Source of the DNA: Cystobasidium ongulense
Taxonomy: Eukaryota > Basidiomycota > Cystobasidiomycetes > Cystobasidiales > Cystobasidiaceae
Assembly (NCBI GenBank): GCA_022835595.1
Contig: BQUP01000001.1
Location: forward strand, 744,001-808,000
Direction: 5' to 3'
DNA length: 64,000 nt
The notes under the pieces were generated by a model, which made no database searches, was not told the DNA's origin, and saw nothing but the letters and a program-made list of their open reading frames with translations. Within the stretch, counting starts at the first letter, position 1. Every line of letters starts with the position of its first letter. Position numbers and translations under genes: made by a program. This document shows positions 23,064-35,100 of this stretch, piece by piece.

Positions 23064-23414
23064 GGCTTGGTGCGCGCTCGTGGAAAGGATCGAGCTTCTT
23101 GGGGTTGACCAAATGACGCTTGTGTAGGAAATTTTGGTATCGTAGCTGGGGAGGGCATGAACAGATCAGCTCTATCCATTGGCGGTTAGAGAATATTAGA
23201 TGTAAAGCTCACCTTCAATCGGAACCATTCACCGGAGACGTTGATGTCCTCGCATCGGACGACAACGACCTTCTGGCCATTGAGAGCCTGTAGCGTGAGG
23301 GAGAAGGAGCGAATGTCAGCAGGGAGCTAGAGCATACAAATTTGTGCAGCTTGGCGGGAAATCAGTGCGAACAGACGACAAAACACACCTGCTTGGCTAC
23401 AATAGAGGCGAGAC
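23064..23414 (-). pseudogene. partial duplicate of the uL13 gene
   Basis: This 351-bp segment is nearly identical to 25600-25951, in the same orientation. By eye there are about five substitutions and one single-base gap. It copies the end of uL13 exon 2, intron 2, the whole of exon 3, intron 3 and the start of exon 4, with splice sites intact, but lacks the start and the C-terminal half. It begins only about 40 bp beyond the stop codon of the upstream minus-strand hydrolase, so it may be carried in that gene's 3' UTR in the sense orientation. It cannot encode uL13. Confidence 0.85.
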
Positions 23415-23453
23415 TCTAGAGCAGTGATCCTCGTTCGTCAACTCCATCTAGAC

Positions 23454-24480
23454 CTAAGGTATGCGGCTGATGAAGTCGAGTACTACGCGAGTCAGCTCGA
23501 CCCGCGCAGCCTGGCTTTCTACCGAATGGCCTGCATCTTCGATGATTTGGGCTCCAACAGTCGCCGTTCCCCCAGATGCAGCCTGGACGAACCGGCGTGC
23601 TAGGTCTTGAATCTTAACATGCTTGGGAACACACTCGTCTTTACCGCTCATGACGAACAGGATTGGCTTTCCACTGTTCTTAAGTCCAGCGAATATCTCT
23701 TTCAGAGTGGCATCATCCAGATCTGAGCTGAAGAAGTCTTCGTGACCTCCTTTCTTGACCAGAGACAGCCATCTGTCTGCGGAAATGGGATCCTTGTATT
23801 CTTGGTCTTCATTGATAATGTCCAATGCTTGCCAGGGCATGGGAAAGGAACCTCCACCAGCTTTACTCTGCTTTTCTGCCATTTCGATAGTTCTCGCGAA
23901 GTCTTCTGCGGGAGTTGAGTCCGCTGCATACTCTCTATCACTGACTGGAGCTTGTAGGGCAGCGGCATTGTATGTAGTTGTACTGCCATGTAGCTGGAAC
24001 AGCCGAACGATATCCTGGCAGCCTAGATTATACCATTTACGAGCGAGTCAGCATCGTGCACACAGCTTTGAATAAGATATCCATGACATAGGATATCTCA
24101 CCTGTGCTGTGCCCCAGCAGAACGAGCTTTCCAGTTTTCCCCATTTTTGTCCGAAGATAACGCTCGAGAATTATCAGATCTTCCACATCGCGATCAATAG
24201 AGCCAGTCGTCCATCCGAGGTAGGAGGACCGCGTGAGGACCTGGATCAGACTCCACTCGCCAGTACTGTGTAGGGCATCCGAAAGCTCTGGCAGAACAGG
24301 TATCGCAGCAAGACCGTCTCCCAGCCCGCCGACAAAGATCACGCAGTTGGGCGGACTTGACTCGGACGAGGCCGCAGTTGATGCTGCTGGATTGGCAGGA
24401 CCAGACTCGAAGCATGTCAAGCGGTGTTCCACATCGTATACATGCAGCAAGCCGCGAAGTGGTTTGGGACCCTCTGTCAT
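23454..24480 (-). CDS. alpha/beta hydrolase, DUF1749 (SidJ-like)
   Basis: Two exons, 24102-24480 and 23454-24022, with a 79-nt intron, give 315 residues. The start MTEGPKPLRGLLHVYD is followed by FVGGLGDGL, a DUF1749 hallmark near the oxyanion region. The nucleophile elbow GHSTGCQD is restored by splicing. Later parts hold LFVMSGKDECVP, with the likely acid, and EDAGHSVES, with the catalytic His. DUF1749 includes the fungal siderophore esterase SidJ and the S. pombe UPF0613 protein. The substrate here is not known, and no siderophore genes are in the window. It has no signal peptide, so it is probably cytosolic. Confidence 0.82.
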
Positions 24481-25165
24481 GGCTGTTTCTGCAAGATACT
24501 GGAAAGTGTTCGTGTCGCTTTGAGGTGAATCTAGCTAGATGTTTCGGTAAACAAGGCTGCGAATGAAGGGCGTGCGTGTCTTGTTAGAGTGATGGTAACG
24601 CTTTCACTCGCCGTTTGGTGCTTGCACACTCAAGACAGAAGCCACAATTCTCTCTATCTTCGGAAAGAGCGGCAAGAAAATCGGGAAAGTGGAAAGTCAC
24701 GTGTCGACATGACTTGCAATCTTCCGTTATACTGTACATGGTATGCAAGTGCCAGCAGGATATCCTGCAGATAGCTACGACGTTACTTTCTGCAAGAGAA
24801 GACGGCTGTCGAGAGGTTCGCCCGAGGGAGCGATTGGCTCAGCGTACGTTGATTCGAGCTGCTGCAGGCAACGAACACACGGCTTCATGTATAGGCAAAA
24901 GTGGAATACACTCGACATAATCTAAGATCCACTGCATTTCATCTCACTCGACAACATCGTCCTAACAGCGACAGAGATCGCCTTTTAGTGTATTACAAGC
25001 TCGCTTCCATGAGCCGTGATGCCATAAAGACAGGGAGAGAGAACGTCCAACAAGCGTTATATCTTGCAAGACCAGACAAAGGGTATGCGAGAGATGGAAA
25101 GGGACGACGAGAGGCGGCGCAGGACGAGTGCAGAGGAGGAAAGGTAGCTAGGTAGATGGCCACGC
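24481..25165. other. intergenic, no gene seen
   Basis: This is spacer between the hydrolase start (-) and the uL13 stop (-). Open frames are short and without similarity. It should contain the hydrolase promoter and the uL13 transcript end. Confidence 0.4.
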
Positions 25166-26315
25166 TTAATGGCCGAGGGCAGCGAGCTTCTCGTTGTAGG
25201 ACTGGGCCTCGGATGAGGCGACAGCAGTTGCGCGGACCTTGGCCTGGGCAACCTTGCGCTCGTGGAAGGCTTGCGCCTTGGTTTTACGCTTCTCCTCGAG
25301 GCGCTCGACGACGTCCTTGTATCCCCATCCGTTCTCGTGCGATAGACGCTGTGAGGAGTAAGGCAAGAGATGAGCAACAGATTCGATAGTCTTCAACAAG
25401 CACTCAAAACCTACCTTGATAGAGCAGTACTTGCGGCCGGGCTTTAGTCTCAAGACTCGTAGAGCAGCGGGTACGACCATCTTCTTCTTCTTGTCATAAG
25501 GAGCTGGGACACCCTCGAAAAGCTTGATTCTCTGGATGGCGGCCTTGCCTCGGGCGAGCTTGTGAGGCAACATTCCTCGGATGGCTCTGAAGAAGATGCG
25601 GCTTGGTGCGCGCTCGTGGAAAGGACCGAGCTTCTTGGGGTTGACCAAATGACGCTTGTGTAGGAAATTTTGGTATCGTAGCTGGGGGAGGGCATGAACA
25701 GATCAGCTCTATCCATTGGCGGTTAGAGAATATTAGATGTAAAGCTCACCTTCAATCGGAACCATTCACCGGAGACGTTGATGTCCTCGCATCGGACGAC
25801 AACGACCTTCTGGCCATTGAGAGCCTGTAGCGTGAGGGAGAAGGAGCAAATGTCAGCAGGGAGCTAGAGCATACAAATTTGTGCAGCTGGGCGGGAAACC
25901 AGTGCGAACAGACGACAAAACACACCTGCTTGGCTACAATAGAGGCGAGACGACCCATAAGGTGTCCCTTGCCATCGATAACGATGGGTTGTCTGAATAG
26001 GTAGAAGTATAGAAGTTAGCAAGGCTTTCAAGGAAAAAAGGTCGAAGTGGCGGTGTGACAATAGGGGCGGCACGGCAGGCAACTGGCAGACTCGAAGATA
26101 ACTATCAATGCTTGTAACTATCCTAGCATCGTTAAGCGCTGTATCGCCTTCCTTTCAGCTGACTTCTGCTATCGTGTTGTCTAGACGGTTCGGGTCTGCA
26201 AAACGCAGCATTCATTGAAGAGCCTTGCGCATTCTTGAGATGAAGACGACCGTATGCGAGCGAGTGGGGACCAGGGTAGTTGACGGATGTAGTGCTGCGC
26301 TACCGACTGAACCAT
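25166..26315 (-). CDS. RPL16: 60S ribosomal protein uL13 (yeast Rpl16, RPL13A)
   Basis: Well-supported exons are 25926-25992, 25750-25824, 25415-25681 and 25166-25348. They encode QPIVIDGKGHLMGRLASIVAKQ in two pieces, ALNGQKVVVVRCEDIN, RYQNFLHKRH and VNPKKLGPFHERAPS, and so on through the C-terminal helix. The first exon must be tiny. The best fit is 26308-26315 (ATGGTTCA), with donor GTCGGT and an intron of about 310 nt, which yields MVQQPIV and a 199-residue protein, the normal length. uL13 is a component of the large ribosomal subunit. A 351-bp piece of this gene is copied at 23064-23414. Confidence 0.9.
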
Positions 26316-28176
26316 CTTTCCTCAATGCGTAGATCAAGATGGGTGGTCTTGGAATGGTGGTCTGTCGTTGGCTTCCTCAATCTTTTCGAGTTTTAGCCAG
26401 ACGCATAGATTGTGCAACTGCAGTTGCGCACATGTTGTAGTATCTGCGTTTCATCCAGTGTACTGCATCCAAAAAAGGCATGTTGCCAAGTGCAGATTTT
26501 CGTGCTTCAGAGCAGAGTGTGCCAGTTCCTTGTTGCTCGGTGCCAGCGATGTGTGCAGGACTCAATACACTGCTGTAGATGGTAGCTTCGTGTGTGACTG
26601 CCGTGCTGTTGTTCATTTCTCGTGTAGGCTGCTGCTACCTCTGTTCCCTCTGGAGGATGCCTCTGTCGGTTGGAGTTGATGTTCGCTCTTGCAAAAGCAT
26701 GGCACACCCAACATCTCCCACCACCTCTACCCATCTCCACTTGTCCTTTGCGCATCCAGTGCTCCCATCTCGTTGCCATTGCCTGCCGTTGCCCTACCCT
26801 ACCGCCGCACTCGACCGCTTCACCATTCGAGACCGCACGCACGCTGAGATAGTAGCCATTGGTAGCTGTATCCGATTAAATAGACAGTCAGCCGAGTCTC
26901 CAGCCAGTTGCAGAGCTGCGCACCACTCACAATCGTGCTTGGTTCGCTGGTACAACGCTTCGCCGTGTTCTATCGGTGTAGCCCTGCAGCTGGTAAGCCT
27001 CCAGTGCGAAACGCGATTGTCAATGATGGTGGCAAAGGTGGAAGGAATTTGCGAGGGAAGGCTCGCCGAACTTTTGGGCGGGCGGGCGTCTTGGTCACGT
27101 GAACCGCTCTCCGTCAATAGCAAGACCGCGAGGCTCTCTCTGCTCTCCCTTCTACCATCCATTCCACAGTGCTCTCATCCCTGCTGCTCCTCGGCAACCA
27201 CTCGCAATGCAAGACTCCGGCTGGCTGGCTGGCACGCAAGTCGGGTGGAAACGCACCAGGCCATACTGACTGACATTGCAGACCTCGTATATACGAAGCT
27301 CAACCACCTCTCCCACTCCACTCCAGCCCATCCCATCCCATCTCCTACCCTCCCTCCCTCACACACACACACGCTCCCATATATAGACAGTCCTGGCTGG
27401 CCTGCGGTCGTCGCACCACTTCTACAGCAACGCCAGGGATCGTGGGATAGCGAAGAGCAGGCTCATACGAGCTTACGGCCAGCATAAGAGCTTAAATGGT
27501 CGAGCGTTGAAAACACTCTACAAATCAATGACCGTCCGAGCGTCAGAACTGCCCGACATGTTCACTCTACTGGTCGGCTTTTGCATGTTGCCGCCAGACT
27601 GTTGCTTGTTGTGTGTATCGTGGAATGTCAGGTGAGCGAGGGACATCAAAGTGCAAAGTGCAGTGGATCCGATAAACCCAATGAAATACAATAAAAATGG
27701 CCTGCAATGCTCAAGCGGTTTAATCAGCTCAGCTCCTGGAGTACACTTGCCTAGACTGACACTCTGCTCAAGTGTACGTGCGCGCTGTTGGCCATCTGCA
27801 CTACCCACCTGCTAACCGCAATCTCGGTGGAGACAAGACCCTTTGAACACCTCATCTCTCCATCGGAGGCCCGCCCACTTGTACGTGGCCGCGCTCCGGA
27901 CAATATGTACGCCCTTTCAAAAACCGGTAGCGATGGTGCCTGTTTGATCCGGACGATGCTCGGTGACTGTCTCCCAGCATCGTTTTATACTGTCCATCTG
28001 TCTATTCCAAGACGCAACCAGCAAGTAGTGCTGAGCTCTCTCTCCAGCTGAAGCTAGACTGCATTACAGGCAGCTAGGCTGAAGTCGCTGTCGATGCACT
28101 GGCTACGATAATGTCCAGAGGAGCAGACATCTCCCATACAAAGCTGAAGACTGCCTGTCCTACCAGTACTCGAGGG
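26316..28176. other. 1.86-kb gene-poor region
   Basis: A 302-codon plus-strand frame (26579-27487) is open but Cys/Ser/His/Pro-rich and without any domain, so it was not accepted. A minus-strand frame at 27518-27808 encodes one hydrophobic segment (FLLYFIGFIGSTALC) and could be an exon of a small membrane protein, but no start or partner exon was secured. Pyrimidine-rich runs, a short CA repeat and TATATA sit at about 27300-27390. The rest is likely promoter DNA for the uL13 and membrane-protein genes. Confidence 0.35.
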
Positions 28177-30466
28177 ATGAGCTGGAACCTGGTTGGACTG
28201 CTGGCCCTGGTGGCAGGTTTAATACGCAGTGCATCAGCGGACGATGCGCATTGTGCATCGAGTGATTTCGCATGGTAAGCCAGACAGTGTCTATATGGCG
28301 CCGCTATCCACCTCGACGTCTTTCCACTGACGCCTTTAAGCATACGCGGTCGAACAGGGCCAATAACAAAGATGGCAAAGACCCTTGTCAAGTAGCGAAC
28401 TCGCTGGTTACCAAGTGCAGCAATGCGCCATTCGCCATGCTCGGTGCTGGGACGGCCATGTACGGTGGACCGGGCGACAATAACGAGTGCCTTTGCAATC
28501 TTGTCGAATACAATCTACTCCGGGTAAGCACATGAACACAATGCCGGCAAAGCAGACAGATGGATCTGACGCCTATGAACCCTCTGTCAACGGCTTAGGT
28601 CTGCGCGAAATGCCAAGGTGCTACCGAAGCCTGGGTTGAAGATTTCCCGGATTGGTCAAAGAACTGCGCAAAGCATGATCAAGTCAACTTTGGCCCTGGT
28701 GCTCCCGATGGAGTTAGTATACCGGACTGGGCAAGCGGTGGTAACATCGGAGGACCTTGGAACATGGCTGCTCTGAAACCTGCTGCACCGGCTCAACCTG
28801 CTCCAAGTTCTGCTGAAACCCCAACTGCCCCGGAACAGCCACAGGCCCCTGACCAGCAACCAGAATCGAGCGCTAAAGTAGTAAATGAGCAGCCGCCTGA
28901 ACTTATCAATGAACCAGCACTTCTTGCAACGCCCGAAGAGACGCCCAAAGTGGACATCGCCAAAGCAGTGAAGCTCCAGCAAGACGACCCGCAACCCACA
29001 ACCACCTCCGAGGAGAAAACCACTACCTCACCGACCATCACTCCAACTCCGCACGCAGACTTAAAGGCAGACGACACCCCAACCAGTAGTCCAAAGACTT
29101 CGACCACGCCGAAAGCGTATGTGGCCAACTTACGCGAAGGAGTTCCAGCGAGGGAAGCGGGCTCCGGCGAAGGCCGACCCAATCTAGCAGACACTGAAGA
29201 TAACGAAGAGGAATCCCCAAGCCAGAGAGGAGACCTCAGAAATGGAAGTCAACAAGACGAGGAAGCCGAAGCCAGCGCGGATGTATTGACCCTGCCTCCC
29301 TCACGGCATTTTGCAGCTGCTGATACAGAAGCGAAGGCAGTAAATGCCACGATTAGTGGCGAAGTATCTAGCGAGCCTACAAAGGGTTCGGAAACTTCGA
29401 CAAGACTTGAAGACAGCATGCCGGAGGAAGCTCCGGAAGAAGACGAAGTTCCAAAGTTGGCTGGCCCAACTGATTTGGCAGTTATGCCAGCAGAGACAAG
29501 CACTGACACTGCTACGGAGCTACTGACAGACCAAAACACTGAGGCATCCGAAGATGCGGCTTCGACTACCAATGACGATGTCTCGACGCCGCCTGGCGAT
29601 GAACCAGCCAACGAGAATGAAGGCGAAAATGGTTCATTGGCTAAATCTGGTCAAGCAGGGGAGGAGGATGCAGAAGATATTGATCCTGAACTCGAACAGT
29701 ACCAATACAATGGTGACCCTGGGATGGTCTCCGCCGAAAGCGAAGCAAAGGGAGGCAACGCCAAGGTTGTTGCTATCTGTATATCTGTTCTGGCGATAGT
29801 AGCATTGACGGTCATAGCTCTCAGGCTCTTCATGTGTTTCCGAAAGCGAAAGGCAGAAAGTGATGAACGAGAATCGTGGATGGAAGCAGACAGCGTTGTC
29901 CAAGAAAAGTCCGAGGTAAGCCTACAATACAGTTGAAGTGGGTTATGGCAATCGTCCACTCACGTTCACATGTCTTCGCTAGTTTGCGCCCCCTAGAGGA
30001 ATTTTAAGCCGACAATCTGTTTGGGATCGTATTCAGCGTTCTTTGATGCCCAAGACCACGACAGGACCTGATCCTAGGGCAGATCGGGTGTTTCAGTGAT
30101 GTCGATGACGATGAGGGCGGCTACGCAAACCGTTCGTATCGTACCAGCTCGCAGTTCTCGCCTCAATCAAGGAGATCGTTTTGGTCTAATGTGCGCGAGT
30201 CTTTCGGGCCTTTCGGTCGACCAAGTTTCGTCGCTCCCGCACCAACACCCAATCTTTTCGCCCTTCGCGGCATCCCAATGAGCAATCCATTCAGAGGGAT
30301 TCTCAAACGGCCGCAACCAAGGCCGGATCAGCAGATGAACCCTCAAGACGAAGAAATTCTAGAAGATGAAGAAGCTATTCGGCCCAGGCAGAATGATATG
30401 AGACAACCTACAGCAGGTATTCCGTACTATTCAGGTGCTGAAAGGCAGCATGAGCGATGGATCTGA
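28177..30466 (+). CDS. type I membrane protein, Cys-rich head, acidic S/T stalk
   Basis: Exons 28177-28274, 28358-28523, 28599-29915, 29983-30028 and 30078-30466 give 671 residues. A signal peptide (LVGLLALVAGLIRSASA) is followed by a Cys-rich domain with DPCQVANSLVTKC, CLCNLVEYN and VCAKCQGA, of a type common in basidiomycete membrane proteins. Then comes a Pro/Thr and Glu/Asp-rich stalk of about 350 residues. One membrane helix (AICISVLAIVALTVIAL, about residues 480-502) precedes a cytosolic tail with RRSFWSNVRESFGPFGRPSF. The fourth intron is only 49 nt and its donor GTATTC is weak. A cell-surface or wall-sensing role is possible but unproven; it stands in tandem with another single-pass protein. 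Confidence 0.7.
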
Positions 30467-30836
30467 TCCGGACCCAGATACCCAGAAATGCTGGGTTGGA
30501 TGCTTAGTCCATGCGTATACGCCACTTGATTCAAGATATTTTCGTTGATCGCACATGTCCCCAGGCAAACAGGTGCCCAACGTGTTCTGTGTATTGTAAG
30601 CATAGCTATTTTTCAGAGGTTGGATCCCGGTTGTAAGAGTATGCAAATTGTACTACCTTTGTTTAAAAAATCGCATTGTCGTTATGGATGACAGCCGTTT
30701 TGCATGGCCTTGACTGGCGTAGCACGAGCTTGCATACCGCACCGCCCTAAAACACACCAAGCGTCATTTCATACTTGTTCAAGGCGCTCTTGTATCTGCA
30801 CCAACGTATACTTGAACACTACTTGCTGAATGCAAG
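30467..30836. other. intergenic, no gene seen
   Basis: This short spacer lies between the two tandem membrane-protein genes. No coding exon was recognised. Confidence 0.4.
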
Positions 30837-32051
30837 ATGAGACTACTGCCCAACCTTGGCAGCAAACGCGCCAAAGTCCTGCGGCGCCCCAGCATCGACA
30901 AGAGGCAGAATTTGCTGGGTGCGGATTCTACGGCTACAGACAAAAAGGCTGATATCGCTGTTCTACCGTAAGTTTTTGTCGGTGTAGGAGATAGTCAGAA
31001 GCTGACAAGCGTTCTAACGCTCAGCCCACCGACGCGGACGGATACCCGGATCGTCACTGTAATCAATGGATACACCGCCGTTGGGCCAGTGGAGCCCAAC
31101 TCGCCGGTACTGACCACCACGCCCACTGAGACTGATCCTGAAGAGACCCGGGCTACGGAGACCACTACTTCTGCTACTCGCATGCGTCGACCGACCATAG
31201 GCGAGCCGATAGAAGACGAAACAGATACCGATGCTTCGTCCACCATGACATCCACAAGACAGAGGATATTGGACTCGCCGGCCACCGAAACTATACTGGC
31301 ATCCTCCTCGCCGACATTGGAAGATGATACCAGAACATCGGAAACATTTAGCAGAACGAAAAACAAACCAGATAAGACCAATTCGGCAACAAAGAGTAAA
31401 ACCCCATCCGCCGCCAGCGAATCTGGGAAGAGCGCCAGTCACCATGACGAGAAAAAGGGTTCTGCAACGACATGGATCGCCATAGCTGCGGGGGTCATTG
31501 GTTCCTTGCTTTTGATGATGGCCATATCAGCATATTATCGCCGGTGGCGCAGGAAACATCGAGAAAAGCAGAAAGTAACCTCAGACGACGAAAGCTTTGT
31601 GACGACCAAGCAGGTAGAGCCGCTCGAATCGCCGACGGGCGGCGACTGGAGCAACTCGCTCAAACATCCAATGCTGCCTGTTTACCAGAACCGCAGTGGC
31701 CGCGGAAGCTTGCTACCTGAGCCTGGTTCAGAACCTCGACAGGAAGACGTTGCGCCATGGCGACGTACTTCTTACGTGGGTAATGTATCGTCCATGCCGC
31801 CCGGGGCTGTGCCTAGACGGGATGTGAGGAACGAGCCTATGGTCATAGAGACCTCTGGAGATTCGCGTCAATTTTCACGACCAGTATCTGAGGTGATATT
31901 AAACGGTCAAAACGAGCAAAGCGGTGATCAGCATTACGGCTACGGTCCAAGCTACGCTCCGCCTAACGTTCGGCATGACTCTCACATGTCGTCTCGTTAC
32001 GAAGCCATAGACGATTCGCGAGGAGCAGTAATGGATTATCGCTATCAATGA
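30837..32051 (+). CDS. S/T-rich single-pass membrane protein
   Basis: Two exons, 30837-30967 and 31025-32051, are joined by a 57-nt intron with acceptor CTCAG; the product is 385 residues. No clear signal peptide precedes a basic N-terminus. The region from about 45 to 190 is Thr/Ser/Glu-rich, as in O-mannosylated stalks. The membrane helix is WIAIAAGVIGSLLLMMAISA (about residues 192-216), followed by a strongly basic stop-transfer run (RRWRRKHREK) and a cytosolic tail of about 165 residues. This layout resembles fungal wall-stress sensors and other Mid2-like proteins, but no family domain was recognised. It is adjacent to, and in the same orientation as, another single-pass protein. Confidence 0.65.
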
Positions 32052-32169
32052 GGAGCCAGAAGTTGTGTTGTAACGTGCCTGGCTCAGATACTTTTACAAA
32101 TCGTAATGCATCGCCGCCGATACCAAAGTAGTCTGGAGTAGCCTAGCCTAGCCTGGTCGTCTTCTGATC

Positions 32170-35100
32170 TTATTTCGATTCGTGTACCAAATACGCATCC
32201 TGAAGCTGGTTGTAGTGAGACTGCATGAGCTCCTGGGTGTCCCCAAATCCGGGTATGCTCGATGCGAATTGTATTGCGCGGCTGCACCAATCTACCAGTA
32301 AAGCCAGTCAGAGGCTTGATCTGCAGAGGTGGGAGCCGACTCACCTAGTGCTTCTGCGAGATTCGACTTTGCGAAATCGATACCCAGGTTCCAGCAGACC
32401 GTGCAAAACCATTCGGCTTCTGATCTCGGAAATGCCTGGCACAGTTCTTGTGAGCCATCGAAAAGTCTGGCAGCAAATAATGGTGTAAACCGACCTTTCC
32501 AGCGCGACTGATCAAAGTTAATGCAGACTCTAGGTACTTAATTGCTAAAATATGATTTCCACGTTCCAGAATTGTGCTGTCATTGAGTGACGATCAGCTC
32601 GATCCGATGTCTTACTACAGAGCTGCGGGCACCACACGCACGCAACAATTGCTCGAATAAACTTGCAAACTTGAGAGCTGAGAACTTCATCAGTCAGGTC
32701 CAAAATACGCTTGCAGATCCTCACTCACATGTTGACGTCGTTCAGGGAGCATATCACTTCCATGAGAACCTGTTACGATACTACAATTAGTGTGTACGAA
32801 ATATCGCTTCGTGTAAATGTACCTCTAGAGCATGGGTGGCCACTGCGACAAGTCGTAAGCGGTGTCCTCAATATGCTTCAATCCCAACTTACGTTCAGCT
32901 GGAGTGTCGAGACTTGAGCAGGCGACGTGCGCAAATCGCTGGAATAATGAAGCTGGTAAAGATTTGTAATGACGACGGCAGTCGTCCAGACATGCCATAG
33001 CCTCTTGCCAACGCCCATATCTAGCAAGTAATTCGAACTTGTATGCAAAGGCCGATGCCTGCAAATCCTTGAGCACAGAAGACGGGTCCTCACCTGCTTG
33101 CCAGGCTTCATCGAGGACATCGAGGTCTTGTAGTATCGTCGACAGCATCTCCTCCTTCGCAATATTGTAATTAGCACGACAAACTTCCTTTCTGGGCATG
33201 CTTAAAGCTCACACTAAGGTCATCCAAGCTTCCTACCACTTCCGTGCTGACGTATTTCTCAAATTGGAGGAGTCTCGATATTAGAGCAAGAATAGGTTTA
33301 CTCGCGGACACTTGTTTGGTCTCTTCCGCATCGATGGCGTCGATGTGCGCATCCTCTAGAAGGAAGCTGGCAAATACATGAGCATGTTCCAGAAGGCGGG
33401 AGAGCTTTTCAGCGGTTATCACCGCAGCATAGGTTTTTGCCATATAAACAGCTGAAATGTCAGTAGCGGAGGCGTCAGCAGTATTCCTAACCAACAAAAC
33501 TGTTAAATTACCTTTTTTGTAGAACCACGTAATATATCTGATGCGATCGCATCTGTCTTTCAAGACCCCTAAAGTAGGTCCATCATTATGGTGACGGATA
33601 ACATGCACCGCAGCAGAAAATTGTTCGGTAACAGTACATAGGAAGGCTTGCGCATCCTCGTTGTCCGAATCGTTATTCTCTTCAATGGTGTCGGAGACGA
33701 GTGCCCTGCGAATCTACTTAGCTATCGTGACCCGGTGGGTTCTACAGCTCACGCTTCATACTTTATTAACGCCAGGCAGGACAAGCTATCATACGTAGTC
33801 TCTTGCGCAGCGAGATCAATCAACTTCCGCAAGCAAGCTCGGAATAAACCCTTCAGCTGATATTGCTGCGCCTGCTTGGCAGCCCATAGAAGCATATCAA
33901 GCTGAAAATCTGTGCAGTTGACCATGTCGTGCATAGCAGTGATTGCTAAGGTATCGTGCTTGGTAAGCTTTGGGTGCTCTGCGCGTAAGCAACAAGGCTT
34001 GCGCCCGACTGACCTTGTTCTTCTCGATTCTCCAAGCCAGCACACAGAAAATGGATGTAATGGTCGCTTGCAGAAACGCAGGATACTGCATTGATGACTT
34101 TGATAGCTTCGCGTATACGGTCGGCGCGAAGCAGACAGAGTGCTCTCTTGCGGTTGGCACGAGCGCCGTTGGAATCTGCGAGCGCCGAGAACAAGTGACT
34201 TGTGATGAGGCGATACCATGTTGACGCCAACACGAAATTGCCTTGCTTCAGCTGAGAGTCAGCAAGTTTCCAGAGGTGGCTTTGGCAGGCGAACTATTTC
34301 GGAGCGGTCAGACAAGCGCACTCCTATGTGGAATTTGCCCTGTCACTCACTGTGACTTCGGGCAGCAGACAATGAGAGCGGGCATCTGTAATGTCCGAGT
34401 GCTTAGCTGGCTTTCTACTTTTGAAAACGAATTCACCCACCTTCATCGCCCGCGATGAGGTTAAGCAGGTCTTCAAGATCGCTAGCGTCGTTATGTGAGC
34501 TGGTGAGACCCAGGCAGAACGCCATGACTGGCAGGTAGAGCCAAGATAGACCGCCGTCTTTGTGTCTAGCTAGAAGTGCTTGGACAATCATCTTCAGCGA
34601 CTTGCGCAATACAGAGGAGCTGTCCAACGTAGGGAAGGATGCTTGGTAAGAAGTGACCTATCCAATGGTCACGGCCATTATGCCTAAGGCAGTGACGTAC
34701 CTGGAAGGCGGGACCTGGTGAATCTCCTTGATCAAGCCAGTGATATCGGATTCTCTGCACACCATGCTCCGTAGACAGGCATCCAGCGCTGAAATTGAAA
34801 AGACTGTATTAGACATCGGGAGTTATGATATACGTGTCAGTCCACTGACAGACTTCAACTTCGGCATCGGACGCCCTTCGTCGCAAAAGGAGCTGAAGCT
34901 TTGTTTTGTTTGTTCGAAAACTAGACTCGATTTTGAGCAGAATATCGAGGACATTTTCTGCACTGGCGGTTGAATTCTGCCGTGAATTGCTGAGATATGC
35001 TTGGGCTGAAAAGAGAACAAGTTGAGAGACTGGATCATTCAGTAATCGGACGCAATCATACCTTGGGCTTTCAACAGCTTAACCTGTGTACGTGGATGAG

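Noticed and set aside
26579-27487. 302-codon open frame on the plus strand
   Set aside because: It is rich in Cys, Ser, His and Pro, shows no domain, lies in pyrimidine-rich promoter-like DNA, and has no splice partners; a chance frame is more likely.
27518-27808. Minus-strand frame with one hydrophobic segment
   Set aside because: It has no ATG start and no firm splice partner, so it is mentioned only in the spacer description.
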